Origin: Reyranella massiliensis 521 | Lineage (GTDB): Bacteria; Pseudomonadota; Alphaproteobacteria; Reyranellales; Reyranellaceae | Length of the DNA: 64,000 nt | Direction: 5' to 3' | Assembly (NCBI RefSeq): GCF_000312425.1 | Contig: NZ_HE997181.1 | Location: 2,053,124-2,117,123 of the forward strand | Part shown: positions 17,136-26,079 of the stretch, one piece after another | Position numbering within the stretch: position 1 is the stretch's first letter | How the letters are laid out: each line of letters opens with the position of its first letter | Translations under genes and position numbers: made by a program | Notes under the pieces: generated by a model | What the model was told of the DNA's origin: nothing | The model's input: only the letters and a program-made list of their open reading frames with translations | The model's database searches: none

Positions 17136-18173
17136 GTCGGCGCCAATGGCGGCCTCGACGGACGAGAAGCCGTCGCGCAACAGAAGAGCCGCAAGTTCGT
17201 CCTTGATGCGCCGGATGAGCGGCGGCCCCTCGAAAACCATGGCCGAGTAGAGCTGAACGAGGGTCGCGCCGGCACGAATCTTGGCATAGGCGTCGGCCCC
17301 GGAGCCGACACCGCCGCAGCCGATCAAGGGGAACTGCCCTTCGACCCGCTGCGCCGTCCGGCGCAGGACTTCCGTCGACAGGCTGGTCAGCGGAGCGCCG
17401 GACAGGCCGCCGGTCTCGTTGCGTCGGGGCGACTGCAGCGACGCTGGCCGCGATAAGGTCGTATTGCCGACGATGATGCCGTCGAGCCTGAGCTCCCGGC
17501 AGACGGCGACGATGTCGTCGAGATCGTCTTCGGTCGCGTCCGGTGCAATCTTCACCACCAGCGGCACCGGCTTGGCGGCGATTGCGTCCTGGACGCGCTT
17601 CAGCAGCCCAGCCAGTTCTGTACGGCCCTGCAGGTTGCGCAGCCCCGGCGTGTTGGGGGAGGAGACGTTGCACACGAGATAGTCGGCATAGGGCGCCAGC
17701 GCCACGCAGCCCGTGACATAGTCGGCCGCACGGTCGGTGCTGTCCTTGTTGGCACCGACATTGACGCCGACGAAACCGCGACGCGGGCGGGTTGCCAGCC
17801 GCGAACGCGCGGCTTCGAGGCCCTGGCCGGGGAAACCCATACGATTAATCACGCCGCGATCCTCGGCCAGCCGGAAGAGGCGCGGCCGCGGGTTTCCCGC
17901 CTGCGGCCGCGGCGTCACGCTGCCGATCTCCACCAGCCCAAACCCCAGCTTCAGCATCGCGTCGGCGACCTCAGCGTTCTTGTCGAAGCCCGCGGCGAGA
18001 CCGATGGGGTTGGGCAGATGTCGCCCCCAGATACCTACACGGAGCGACGGCGGGTCATCGCGACCATCGCCGGGCGTCAGTCCGCTCTTCAGCGCCCGCA
18101 ACGCAAGCCCATGCGCGGCTTCCGCATCGATGCGGGAAAGGACGAGATCGATCAGGGAATACCAGACAGCCAT
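17127..18173 (-). CDS. pyrD: Dihydroorotate dehydrogenase (quinone), class 2
   Basis: A 348-residue FMN enzyme oxidising dihydroorotate to orotate with quinone as acceptor at the inner membrane (pyrimidine synthesis). Class 2 is shown by the N-terminal membrane-associating helices (residues 1-40) and by NPIGLAAGFDKNAEVADAML, MGFPGQGLEAARSRL and CNVSSPNTPGLRNLQ, the last containing the catalytic Ser region. IGCGGVGSGADAYAKIRAGA binds the FMN phosphate. ATG 18173 was chosen; the upstream sequence has only a weak ribosome site. The 3' end overlaps the Rieske gene by 9 bases, tail to tail. Confidence 0.96.
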   Translation of the reverse strand: MAVWYSLIDLVLSRIDAEAAHGLALRALKSGLTPGDGRDDPPSLRVGIWGRHLPNPIGLAAGFDKNAEVADAMLKLGFGLVEIGSVTPRPQAGNPRPRLFRLAEDRGVINRMGFPGQGLEAARSRLATRPRRGFVGVNVGANKDSTDRAADYVTGCVALAPYADYLVCNVSSPNTPGLRNLQGRTELAGLLKRVQDAIAAKPVPLVVKIAPDATEDDLDDIVAVCRELRLDGIIVGNTTLSRPASLQSPRRNETGGLSGAPLTSLSTEVLRRTAQRVEGQFPLIGCGGVGSGADAYAKIRAGATLVQLYSAMVFEGPPLIRRIKDELAALLLRDGFSSVEAAIGADLR

Positions 18174-18227
18174 TTCCGTCTGGGTATCAGAGATGCCCTG
18201 TGGAGCGCTTGAAAGAGCGCGGCGATC

Positions 18228-18794
18228 CTAGCGCCGATCCATGCCGCCACCGTTGGGCCGCAAGGCCGGCGAGTCGGAGAACACGACCATGAACAGTTCG
18301 CGAAACGCTTCGGCGATCCGCGGGTCGGTCGGGCCGGTCGCGGGTGTCCGGACAGAGGCTTGCGACATAGTCATGTCGTTGCGGCAGTAGACGGCAAAGA
18401 CACTGAAGATGCCGGTCTGGGCGGGCTTGAAGCGCGTCGTGCCTCGGCAAATGCTGTCACCGCCGAGATCGTTCGCCGGGTTTGCGACCAGATAAAGCCT
18501 GTAGTCGGGCCGGGGCGGCTCGGCCGGCTTGTCGTAGGTGAAGGTCAGGGCAGGGCGGGGCTTCGCCGCCTGCATCAAGGGCAAAAGATCCCGCGCAACT
18601 GTCGCCGGGTCGACGCCGGGAAACAGGTCGCCAGCCAGGATAACCTGGAAGTTCTTGTGATCGGTCGCGGCGAAGAATTCGCTGTAGTCGTACTGCACCG
18701 CGTACCAGGTGTCGTTGATCGCTGCGGCGTAGACCGCGCTTGGAATGGCCGCGATTGCGAACAAGGCGGCAGCGAGCTTTTTCCTAAGGCGCAT
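18228..18794 (-). CDS. Secreted protein of unknown function
   Basis: A 188-residue protein I do not recognise. ATG 18794 has AAGGAG 7 bases upstream and opens a clear signal peptide, MRLRKKLAAALFAIAAIPSA, cleaved near VYA-AA. The mature part is about 165 residues with no further membrane segment and two cysteines, one in GGDSICRGTTR and one in FAVYCRNDM, which could form a disulfide in the periplasm. The end (RELFMVVFSDSPALR) is hydrophobic. It lies 79 bases after parE on the same strand and 54 bases before pyrD, with no functional hint from either. Confidence 0.7.
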   Translation of the reverse strand: MRLRKKLAAALFAIAAIPSAVYAAAINDTWYAVQYDYSEFFAATDHKNFQVILAGDLFPGVDPATVARDLLPLMQAAKPRPALTFTYDKPAEPPRPDYRLYLVANPANDLGGDSICRGTTRFKPAQTGIFSVFAVYCRNDMTMSQASVRTPATGPTDPRIAEAFRELFMVVFSDSPALRPNGGGMDRR

Positions 18795-18873
18795 GACGGT
18801 CTCCTTCACGCAGCACCGGCTGATACTACGCCTGCCGCGCGATCCTGCTCAGTCACATTATTGCGCGCAGACG

Positions 18874-20892
18874 CTAAACGTCCAAGTCCCTGGCAAACTT
18901 GGCATTTTCCTGAATGAAGGCGTAGCGCTTCTCGGGCTTGCGGCCCATCAGGTCCTCGACCAGGGTACGCGTGCGCATCTCCTCGCGGCGGTCGTCGGAA
19001 TTGGCGGCCGTCGGCACGTCGACCTTCAGGAGGACACGCTTGGACGGGTCCATGGTCGTCTCGCGCAGATGGACCGACTGCATCTCGCCCAGCCCCTTGA
19101 AGCGCGTGATGTCGGCCTTGCCGCCGAACTGCGTGCGGACCAGCTCGTCCTTCTGTGCGTCGTCCTGGGCATACTCGGTCTTGCCGCCCTTGCTGATGCG
19201 ATAGAGCGGCGGCTGGGCCAGGAAAAGATGGCCATTCTCGATCAGCTTCGGCATCTCGCGATAGAAGAACGTCATCAGCAGCGATGCAATGTGGGCGCCG
19301 TCGACGTCGGCGTCGGTCATGATGATGACCCGCTCGTAGCGCAGGCGGTCGTCGTTGTAGTGGGCGCCGGTACCGCAGCCCAGGGCCTGGATCAGGTCCT
19401 GCACTTCCTGGTTTTCGCGCAGCTTGTCGGCGCTGGCACTGGCGACGTTCAGGATCTTCCCACGGAGCGGCAGGATCGCCTGCGTCTCGCGGTTGCGCGC
19501 GGCCTTGGCCGACCCGCCGGCCGAATCGCCTTCGACCAGGAAGATTTCGGTACCGACCGAGGCCGAGCTGCTGCAGTCCGCGAGCTTGCCGGGCAGGCGG
19601 AGCTTGCGTGTCGCGGTCTTGCGCTGCTGTTCGCGATCCTGTCTCCGGCGAAGCCGTTCCTCGGCCTTGGAGATCACGTGTTCGAGCAGCACGTTGCCGG
19701 CTTCCTTGTCGCCGGTCAGCCAGTGCTCGAAATTGTCACCGATAATCGTCTCGACCAGCTTGGTTGCCTCGACGCTGACCAGCTTTTCCTTGGTCTGGCC
19801 TTGGAACTGCGGCTGCTCGATAAAAACAGAGACGAGGCCGGCCGCGCCATCCAGCACATCGTCGGCCGTGATGACCGAGCCCTTGCGGTTGCCGGTAAGC
19901 TCGGCATACCGTTTGAGGCCACGCACCAGCGCGCTGCGGAAACCGGATTCATGCGTGCCGCCTTCGGCCGTCGGCACCGTGTTGCAGTAGGAGCGGACGA
20001 AGCCCTCTTCGTCGCTCGGCCACCACACAGCCCATTCGACCTTGCCGCCGGCCGTGCCGTTATTCTCGCTCTTGGCCTCGCCGGCGAAGGGCTGCGGCAC
20101 CACGGTGGCCCGCTCGCCGATTTCGGACGTCACATAGTCCTTCAGGCCGCCGGGGAAGTGGAAAGTCTCTTCCGCAGGAATCTCACCGCTTTTGGGCAGC
20201 AACGACTGGTCGCATTTCCAGCGGATCTCGACGCCGCGGAACAGGTACGCCTTGGAGCGAACCATGCGGTAGAGCCGCTCCGGCACGAACGCCTGCTTGC
20301 CGAAGATTTCGGGGTCGGGATGGAAGGTGACCGTCGTGCCACGCCGGTTGGGGGCAGGGCCCGCGGACTTCAGCTTGGTCGTCGGCTTGCCACGCGAGAA
20401 GGTCTGCACCCACGCCTGACGGTCGCGTGCCACCTCGACAATCAGTTCGTCCGACAGCGCGTTGACAACCGAGACACCGACACCGTGCAGGCCGCCCGAA
20501 GTGGCATAGACTTTGTTGTTGAACTTGCCGCCGGAATGCAGCGTGGTGAGGATCACCTCGAGCGCTGACTTGTTCTTGAACTTGGGGTGGGGGTCAGTCG
20601 GGATGCCGCGGCCGTTGTCGCGGACCAGGATGCGGTTGCCGGCGAGCACTTCCAGCCAGATCGTATCGGCATGGCCTGCGACAGCTTCGTCCATCGAGTT
20701 GTCGAGCACTTCGGCCACGAGGTGATGCATGGCCCGTTCGTCGGTGCCGCCGATGTACATGCCGGGGCGCTTGCGGACGGGCTCAAGGCCCTCCAGCACC
20801 TCGATATCGCGCGCGGTGTAGGAGTTTTCCTTGGCCGCGGCGGCACGCTTGCCGCCCCCCGACCGATCGAACAGATCGCCGTTCTTTGCCAT
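18874..20892 (-). CDS. parE: DNA topoisomerase IV subunit B
   Basis: A 672-residue type IIA topoisomerase ATPase subunit that decatenates replicated chromosomes with ParC. The GHKL ATPase part has KRPGMYIGGTDERAMHHLV, DNSMDEAVAGHAD, RDNGRGIP and GLHGVGVSVVNALS. The Toprim domain has LVEGDSAGGSAKAARNRETQ and TDADVDGAHIASLLM. QDLIQALGCGTG and the C-terminal ITRFKGLGEM block favour ParE over GyrB. I use ATG 20892 (MAKNGDLFDRSGG); longer readings add an implausible tail that would overlap the upstream promoter region. Confidence 0.95.
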   Translation of the reverse strand: MAKNGDLFDRSGGGKRAAAAKENSYTARDIEVLEGLEPVRKRPGMYIGGTDERAMHHLVAEVLDNSMDEAVAGHADTIWLEVLAGNRILVRDNGRGIPTDPHPKFKNKSALEVILTTLHSGGKFNNKVYATSGGLHGVGVSVVNALSDELIVEVARDRQAWVQTFSRGKPTTKLKSAGPAPNRRGTTVTFHPDPEIFGKQAFVPERLYRMVRSKAYLFRGVEIRWKCDQSLLPKSGEIPAEETFHFPGGLKDYVTSEIGERATVVPQPFAGEAKSENNGTAGGKVEWAVWWPSDEEGFVRSYCNTVPTAEGGTHESGFRSALVRGLKRYAELTGNRKGSVITADDVLDGAAGLVSVFIEQPQFQGQTKEKLVSVEATKLVETIIGDNFEHWLTGDKEAGNVLLEHVISKAEERLRRRQDREQQRKTATRKLRLPGKLADCSSSASVGTEIFLVEGDSAGGSAKAARNRETQAILPLRGKILNVASASADKLRENQEVQDLIQALGCGTGAHYNDDRLRYERVIIMTDADVDGAHIASLLMTFFYREMPKLIENGHLFLAQPPLYRISKGGKTEYAQDDAQKDELVRTQFGGKADITRFKGLGEMQSVHLRETTMDPSKRVLLKVDVPTAANSDDRREEMRTRTLVEDLMGRKPEKRYAFIQENAKFARDLDV

Positions 20893-20931
20893 GCCTGCTT
20901 CTTTAGTTTCGCGGCCGCGCGAGGGGATCGC

Positions 20932-20959
20932 TTGGTGGCCGATAGCGCATGGGTATGGT
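20932..20959 (+). promoter_or_regulatory. Candidate promoter for the thioesterase-DUF1007-NicO operon
   Basis: TTGGTG (20932-20937) and TATGGT (20954-20959) are 16 bases apart in the 108-base gap between divergent parE and the thioesterase gene, about 41 bases before its start. The match is moderate, so this is tentative. Confidence 0.3.
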
Positions 20960-21000
20960 AGCAAAATCGCCTGAAATCAACCATATCCGGTGGGAATTCA

Positions 21001-21387
21001 ATGTCAGAAAGTCGCCGCGATCCGATCGTAAGGACCGTGCCACAGCCCGCCGATATGAACGGAAATGGCGATATTTTCGGCGGCTGGGTGCTGTCGCAGA
21101 TGGATATTGCAGGCGGCGCGCTGGCAGCTCGCAGGGCCAAGGGCAGGGTGGCGACGGTGGCGATCACCGCTATGACCTTCGTCCAGCCGATCAAAGTGGG
21201 AGATATGGTGTCGATCTATGGGGATGTCGTGAAGGTCGGGCGGACCTCGATCACCATTGCGCTGGAGACCGTCGTGCACCGTCGCCATGACGAAACCGAC
21301 CTGCGCGTCACCCACGGTACCTTCGTGTTCGTGGCGATCGACGACGAAGGCAAGCCGCGCCCGGTGCCGCAGGATGTGGCGGCGTGA
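21001..21387 (+). CDS. Acyl-CoA thioesterase, YciA-type hotdog protein
   Basis: A 128-residue single hotdog-domain protein, hydrolysing acyl-CoA to free acid and CoA. The hotdog helix GDIFGGWVLSQMDIAGGALA (about 23-42) carries the conserved Asp. VATVAITAMTFVQPIKVGDM and VGRTSITIALETVVHRR give the substrate-tunnel strands seen in YciA and BACH enzymes. It probably works as a hexamer in the cytoplasm on short- to medium-chain acyl-CoA. Its stop overlaps the GTG start of the DUF1007 gene, so it shares a transcript with the metal transport genes without an obvious functional link. Confidence 0.9.
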   Translation: MSESRRDPIVRTVPQPADMNGNGDIFGGWVLSQMDIAGGALAARRAKGRVATVAITAMTFVQPIKVGDMVSIYGDVVKVGRTSITIALETVVHRRHDETDLRVTHGTFVFVAIDDEGKPRPVPQDVAA

Positions 21388-22058
21388 GGCGGCTGCTCGC
21401 CCTGATCCTTTCGGTCGCTGTCCTGCTGTTGCCGGCCGCCGCAATGGCGCATCCGCACCTCTGGGTGCAGCAGCTCGTGCGGGTGGTCGCCAAGGACGGC
21501 AAATATACACACGTCGAGATCGAATGGCGGTTCGATCCCTTTTCGAGCGAGGTCGAAATCCCGCTGATCGACGAGGACAAGGACGGCAAGTTCTCCGCCC
21601 GCGAGATCAAGCTCCTGTCGGACGACATGATGCCGGAACTGTCGAAAGTCGGCTTCATGAGCTGGATCAACACCGGCAAAAAAGACTTTCGCCCCTCCAA
21701 GGTGGCGCAGTTTTCAGCCCGGGTGGACGATCCCGCGAGTTTCACCTTGCCGGACTGGGATCGCTCGGCCGGCGACAACGGCGGCATGGCGATGCCGCCC
21801 AACAAGCGCACCAACAACCCCGAGCCGCCGCGCAAGCAGGGCGCGCGGAATCTGGTCTACGTCATGCGGTTTGCCTTGCCGGAACCCAGCAAGACCGTTT
21901 CGATCGCGACCTTCGATCCTGACGACTTCATTCGCATCGAAGTCGACAAGGCTTCGCTCCCGGCCGGCTGCATGCTGGCCAAGCATCCGACCTACAAAGC
22001 CGAGTTCATACGAGGCTATCCCGTGTTTGCCGATCTCGTGACATGCCAGCTCCCATGA
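21384..22058 (+). CDS. DUF1007 family periplasmic protein with EF-hand-like loop
   Basis: A 224-residue secreted protein, signal peptide residues 1-22 (RRLLALILSVAVLLLPAAAM) and mature start AHPHLWVQQ. DUF1007 proteins often sit beside NicO/RcnA-type Ni/Co permeases and may be periplasmic metal-binding partners. The His-rich mature N-terminus (HPH) would allow that. Residues 63-74 form a canonical EF-hand loop with D63, D65, D67, G68, S71 and E74, suggesting Ca2+ or another divalent ion. GTG 21384 overlaps the thioesterase stop (GTGA), and the gene's own stop overlaps the permease start (ATGA), so the three genes are translationally coupled. Confidence 0.85.
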   Translation: MRRLLALILSVAVLLLPAAAMAHPHLWVQQLVRVVAKDGKYTHVEIEWRFDPFSSEVEIPLIDEDKDGKFSAREIKLLSDDMMPELSKVGFMSWINTGKKDFRPSKVAQFSARVDDPASFTLPDWDRSAGDNGGMAMPPNKRTNNPEPPRKQGARNLVYVMRFALPEPSKTVSIATFDPDDFIRIEVDKASLPAGCMLAKHPTYKAEFIRGYPVFADLVTCQLP

Positions 22059-22987
22059 AGACTGCTGCTTTGCGTTCGCCTTTCCTGTGGATCGGCCTGC
22101 TGTTGCTCGCCGCCCTGATTGGCGCCCTGGTGTTCAGCGACAGCGTCGCAGACCTTGCGCGCTACTCGGCGGAATATCAGCGTCGTATCCAGCAGGTGCT
22201 CTCGGGCTCGTTGCGCGACATCAAGTCGGGGACGGGCTCCTTCGCCTTGTGGACGCTGGCCACGGTCTGCTTTGGTTACGGCGTCGTGCACACGCTGGGG
22301 CCGGGCCATGGCAAGGCCGTCGTGGTGGCCTACTTCCTGGACAGCAGCAAGCCGCGCGCCTGGATCGAAGGGATTTTTGCCGGCGGTTGGATCGCCTTCA
22401 CCCATACGCTGGCGGCGCTACTCCTCGCGGGCGCGCTCAAGCTCTCCTCGACCGTCGGCCTGCTCGGCGCCCTGCGCGAGGTGCGCAACGTCGAGACAGT
22501 GTCCTACGCCCTGATCCTGCTGATCGGCATCTGGCGCCTATGGGCCGGGATCACCGGCCGGCTCCATGAGCATGCACATGGAGAGCCTGACCATGGTCAC
22601 GGGCATGGGCATGGCCATCACCATGATCATGGCGGTCACGACCATCATCATCACCACGGCCACGAAGCCCCGCAGCGGACAGTTGCCGGCTGGCTGCTGC
22701 TGACGGCGGCTGGCATCGCGCCCTGCGCGGGTGCGCTGGTGGTGATCCTGCTGTCGATCGCCCTCGACGTGCTGTGGGCCGGCGTCGTCGGCGTGATTGC
22801 CATCGCTCTTGGCATGGCGATCACTCTGGCCGGCATCGGCATGGCCTCGATGGTTGCCCATCGCTTGATCATCGCCGACGGCCGTTCCCAGGAGATCGGT
22901 CGTTTCACGGCGATTGCGGCTTCACTGATCGTGATCGCGACGGCCGGCACGCTTCTTTTGGGCTCCCTCGAACGCTTCCTGCGCTGA
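22055..22987 (+). CDS. NicO/RcnA-type nickel/cobalt transporter
   Basis: A 310-residue inner-membrane metal permease. The family motif HTLGPGHGKAVVVAYF lies at 79-94, with a second conserved GGWIAFTHTLAALLLA block. Between the transmembrane halves, residues 171-203 contain 18 histidines, with Asp and Gly, a likely Ni/Co-binding cytoplasmic loop. RcnA members export Ni and Co while other NicO members import; direction cannot be read here. ATG 22055 overlaps the DUF1007 stop (ATGA), so I prefer it to ATG 22043. The DUF1007 partner upstream supports a periplasm-linked transport system. Confidence 0.9.
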   Translation: MKTAALRSPFLWIGLLLLAALIGALVFSDSVADLARYSAEYQRRIQQVLSGSLRDIKSGTGSFALWTLATVCFGYGVVHTLGPGHGKAVVVAYFLDSSKPRAWIEGIFAGGWIAFTHTLAALLLAGALKLSSTVGLLGALREVRNVETVSYALILLIGIWRLWAGITGRLHEHAHGEPDHGHGHGHGHHHDHGGHDHHHHHGHEAPQRTVAGWLLLTAAGIAPCAGALVVILLSIALDVLWAGVVGVIAIALGMAITLAGIGMASMVAHRLIIADGRSQEIGRFTAIAASLIVIATAGTLLLGSLERFLR

Positions 22988-22998
22988 GGCCGCCCAAG

Positions 22999-23889
22999 GT
23001 GGCCACGAGCGGGGCGCCCAGCCGATCGTCGCGGCCGCTGCTGGGCGTGCTCTTCATGTGCACCGCCTGCGCCCTGTTTCCGATCATGAACGGGCTGGTG
23101 AAGTTGCTCGCGGCGACCTACGAGCCGCAGCAGATCGTGTGGTTCCGCATCGTCTCGCACCTCGTCCTGGTCGCGGCAGTCTTCATGCCGCGCATGGGGC
23201 TGGGCCTTCTGCGCACGCGGCGCATCGGCACGCAGTTCGTGAGCTCGATCATGATGCTGCTCTCGACCCTGTTCTTCTTCTCGGCGGTGAAGTCGATCCC
23301 GGTGGCCGAGGCGATCTCCGTCACCTTCGTGGCGCCGCTCGCGGTGGTCTTGCTGGCCTGGCCGATGCTGGGCGAGCGCATCACGCTGTTCCGGCTGGCT
23401 GCCGTCGTGGTGGGATTCGGCGGCGTGCTGATCGTCATCCGGCCCGGAAGCGCCGTCTTCCAATGGGCGTCGCTGCTGCTGTTGTGCAGCGCCATCTGCT
23501 ATGCGGTCTACCAGATCCTGATCCGGCGGCTGGCCGGCACGGACCATCCGGCGACATCGGTTTTCTATAGTGTGCTGCTGGGTGCCATCATCATGTCGGT
23601 CTGGCTGCCGTTCGTCTGGAAGATGCCGCTTTCGTGGAGCGACTGGGCATTGCTGTGCTCGTTGGGTGTCTTCGGTGCGCTGGGACACTACTGCGTGGCC
23701 AAGGCGATGACCTATGCTTCGGCGAATTTCGTGGCGCCGTTCAACTATACGCAGATGATCGGTTCGGTGATCGTCGGCTACCTGATGTTTTCCGAAGTGC
23801 CTGATTCCTACACCTGGCTGGGAACGGCCGTAATCATCGGCGCCGGACTCATGGTCGGTTGGCAGAGCCGCAGGCCCCAGAAGCCCTAG
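22999..23889 (+). CDS. DMT superfamily (EamA-type) permease
   Basis: A 296-residue protein with ten predicted hydrophobic helices in two EamA repeats (about 20-150 and 160-290). Typical pieces are PVAEAISVTFVAPLAVVLLA and VAPFNYTQMIGSVIVGYLMF. GTG 22999 lies 11 bases after the NicO stop with GAGG upstream; the next in-frame ATG would lose part of helix 1. It probably exports a small metabolite; the substrate is unknown. It may be cotranscribed with the NicO permease or with the PrpB-like gene 28 bases downstream. Confidence 0.85.
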   Translation: MATSGAPSRSSRPLLGVLFMCTACALFPIMNGLVKLLAATYEPQQIVWFRIVSHLVLVAAVFMPRMGLGLLRTRRIGTQFVSSIMMLLSTLFFFSAVKSIPVAEAISVTFVAPLAVVLLAWPMLGERITLFRLAAVVVGFGGVLIVIRPGSAVFQWASLLLLCSAICYAVYQILIRRLAGTDHPATSVFYSVLLGAIIMSVWLPFVWKMPLSWSDWALLCSLGVFGALGHYCVAKAMTYASANFVAPFNYTQMIGSVIVGYLMFSEVPDSYTWLGTAVIIGAGLMVGWQSRRPQKP

Positions 23890-23917
23890 GCAGTCCTGAG
23901 AAACACGAGGAGGAAAC

Positions 23918-24841
23918 ATGCCGTATCTCGTCGCCGCCGATCTTCCGGCCGAGCCAGCCGGCATCCGTTTCCGCTCACTCCTCGACCGACCGCGGATCCT
24001 GCGCATGCCCGGTACGCACAACGGCATCGCGGCCCTTCAGGCGAGGCGGGCGGGCTTCGAGGCGCTTTATCTCTCCGGCGCGGCCATGTCGTCGTCGATG
24101 GGCTTGCCCGATCTCGGCGTTATCACGATCGACGAGGTATGCTTCTTCATTCGCCAGGTCGCGCGCGCCTCGGGGCTGCCGGTGCTGGTCGATGGCGATA
24201 CCGGCTACGGCGAAGCGCTGAACGTCATGCACATGGTGCGGTCCTTCGAGGAGGCGGGGGCAGGCGCCGTCCATATCGAGGATCAGATCCTTCCCAAGAA
24301 GTGCGGCCACCTGAACAACAAGAAGCTCGCGGACGCCCACGACATGGCCGCCAAGGTTGCCGCTGCGGCCAAGGCGAGGCGTAACCTCGCGATCATCGCC
24401 CGCACCGATGCTGCGGCCAGCGAGGGAATCGACGGCGCCGTCGCCCGGGCGAGGCTCTACCTGCAGGCCGGCGCCGACGCGATCTTTCCCGAGGCGCTGA
24501 CCAATGCCGACATGTTTCGGGCCTTCGCCAAGGCCATGCCCGGCGTGAAGCTGCTGGCCAACATGACCGAGTTCGGCCGCACGCCATTCTTCACTGCAGG
24601 CGAATTCGAGGCGATGGGATATCGCATGGTGATCTGGCCGGTCTCAGCGTTGCGGGCCGCCAACAAAGCGCAAGAACGGGTGTTCGCCGCGCTCCAGAAA
24701 GATGGCGGCACGCAGAAGGTCGTGGACCAGATGCAGACCCGACAGGAACTCTACGACACGATCGGCTACCACCAGTACGAAGCGCTGGATGCCTCGATCG
24801 TGAAGACGGTCGTTCCGCAAGGCATGCCGCAGCGGGATTAG
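23918..24841 (+). CDS. Isocitrate lyase/PEP mutase family protein, 2-methylisocitrate lyase-like
   Basis: A 307-residue TIM-barrel C-C lyase. The active-site loop KKCGH lies at 127-131, with C129 as catalytic acid/base. LVDGDTGYGEALNV (Mg-binding Asp pair), GAGAVHIEDQILPKKCGH and AIIARTDA are the family signatures. Length and motifs match PrpB, which splits 2-methylisocitrate into pyruvate and succinate in the methylcitrate cycle. The rest of a prp operon is absent here, so a related substrate such as another 2-hydroxy diacid is possible. AGGAGGAAAC gives a strong ribosome site at ATG 23918. Confidence 0.88.
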   Translation: MPYLVAADLPAEPAGIRFRSLLDRPRILRMPGTHNGIAALQARRAGFEALYLSGAAMSSSMGLPDLGVITIDEVCFFIRQVARASGLPVLVDGDTGYGEALNVMHMVRSFEEAGAGAVHIEDQILPKKCGHLNNKKLADAHDMAAKVAAAAKARRNLAIIARTDAAASEGIDGAVARARLYLQAGADAIFPEALTNADMFRAFAKAMPGVKLLANMTEFGRTPFFTAGEFEAMGYRMVIWPVSALRAANKAQERVFAALQKDGGTQKVVDQMQTRQELYDTIGYHQYEALDASIVKTVVPQGMPQRD

Positions 24842-24870
24842 ACGGCGTACCGCTGGGAGAGGCGAGGGCT

Positions 24871-24885
24871 GTCCGTAATACGGAC
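24871..24885. promoter_or_regulatory. Perfect 7-1-7 palindrome, candidate operator
   Basis: GTCCGTA and its exact reverse complement flank a central A in the 156-base gap between the PrpB-like and TauD-like genes, 112 bases before the latter. There is no T-run after it, so an operator is likelier than a terminator. The dyad resembles sites of IclR-type regulators, but no regulator gene is close. Confidence 0.4.
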
Positions 24886-24997
24886 TTCTGCATCTCGTTG
24901 CTGTTCCGATGAAGCGGCGGTCTTTTAGCTGTTCTGGTCAACCATGGCGGGTTCGCCTGGATAGAAAAGAACTCAGCTGCAAGGGATGGAGACCTAA

Positions 24998-26071
24998 ATG
25001 CCCCAGACTGCTGCCGTCATGCACGATGCTGTCTCGGAGATTCATACGCCGCAATTTTGGTATGGCCCGCAACAGGCGCAACTTACCGATTGGCTCCATG
25101 AGCTGACCGACTCCGACCGTCAGGAGCTGCGGGCGGCGCTCGACGTAGCGCGCAAGAGCGGGCTGCCGCTCCAGGAACTGGGCCGGGAGCAGTTTCCGCT
25201 CACCGGATTGGCGGGCCGGCTCACCCGCTTGCGCCGCGAAACGCTCGAGGGCCGGGGGTTCTTCCTGCTGCGCGGCGTGCCGGTTGCCGAATACACGCCC
25301 TGGGAAAGCGCTGCCGCCTTCTGGGGCATTGGGCTGTATCTCGGCGAAGCGGTCTCGCAGAACGGCAAGGGTCATGTCCTGGGACACGTCGCCAATCTCG
25401 GCCTGGACTATGCCGACCCCGAGGTGCGTGGCTACCAGACCAGCGCCAGGCTGAATTTTCACACGGATTCTTCGGACCTGGTGGGATTGCTCTGCCTGCA
25501 GACGCCGCAGTCCGGAGGGCTATCGAGCATCGCCAGTTCCACGACCGTGTGGAATGAGATGGTGCGGCGGCGCCCCGATCTCGCGCAGGCACTTCTCGAG
25601 CCCGTCTACTACACGCGCTGGGGCGAGATCGGCGCCGGCCTGAAGCCCTACTACGGCGTCCCGGTCTTCTCAGCCTGCGCCGGTCACATGGTCACCCGCT
25701 ATGTGCGCAGCTCCATCCGCAAGGCGCAGCTCATGCCGGAAGTGCCGCGGCTCAGCCCGGTGCAGGAGGAGGCGCTCGACTTCTTCGACAGCCTGACCAA
25801 CGACCCGGCGATCCATCTCTCGATGGAGTTCCGTCCCGGCGACATCCAGATGCTGTGTAACCATTGGATCCTGCACTCGCGAACCTCCTATGTGGATTGG
25901 CCGGAGCCCGAGAGGCGGCGCCACCTGCTGCGACTGTGGCTGGCCTGCGAAGACGGACCGGCTCTGCCCGACAGCTTCACCAGCACCGTGCGCGGCGCGA
26001 CGCGCAGCGGCCGCCCGGGCGGAATCGAGGTGCCGGGCGTACCGCTCTCCGCTCCACTCGAGCCCTGCTGA
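24998..26071 (+). CDS. TauD/TfdA-like Fe(II)/2-oxoglutarate dioxygenase
   Basis: A 357-residue cupin-fold oxygenase. H155 and D157 (RLNFHTDSSDLVG) and a distal His in NHWILHSRTSYVDW are the likely iron triad. The Arg-rich segment PERRRHLLRLWL binds 2-oxoglutarate. PYYGVPVFSACAGHMVTRYV and the C-terminal RPGGIEVPG resemble members annotated only as TauD family rather than taurine dioxygenase itself. The start ATG follows a GGAGA site. The Bug protein gene begins 8 bases after the stop, implying import and oxidation of the same organic acid. Confidence 0.88.
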   Translation: MPQTAAVMHDAVSEIHTPQFWYGPQQAQLTDWLHELTDSDRQELRAALDVARKSGLPLQELGREQFPLTGLAGRLTRLRRETLEGRGFFLLRGVPVAEYTPWESAAAFWGIGLYLGEAVSQNGKGHVLGHVANLGLDYADPEVRGYQTSARLNFHTDSSDLVGLLCLQTPQSGGLSSIASSTTVWNEMVRRRPDLAQALLEPVYYTRWGEIGAGLKPYYGVPVFSACAGHMVTRYVRSSIRKAQLMPEVPRLSPVQEEALDFFDSLTNDPAIHLSMEFRPGDIQMLCNHWILHSRTSYVDWPEPERRRHLLRLWLACEDGPALPDSFTSTVRGATRSGRPGGIEVPGVPLSAPLEPC

Positions 26072-26079
26072 AGGACGCT

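Noticed and set aside
18745..20568. A 607-codon open frame opposite parE
   Set aside because: parE is unmistakable on the minus strand; the plus frame shows no domain.
22565..22670. A CAT/CAC-rich low-complexity tract as a possible DNA repeat element
   Set aside because: It is in frame and encodes the His-rich loop of the Ni/Co permease.
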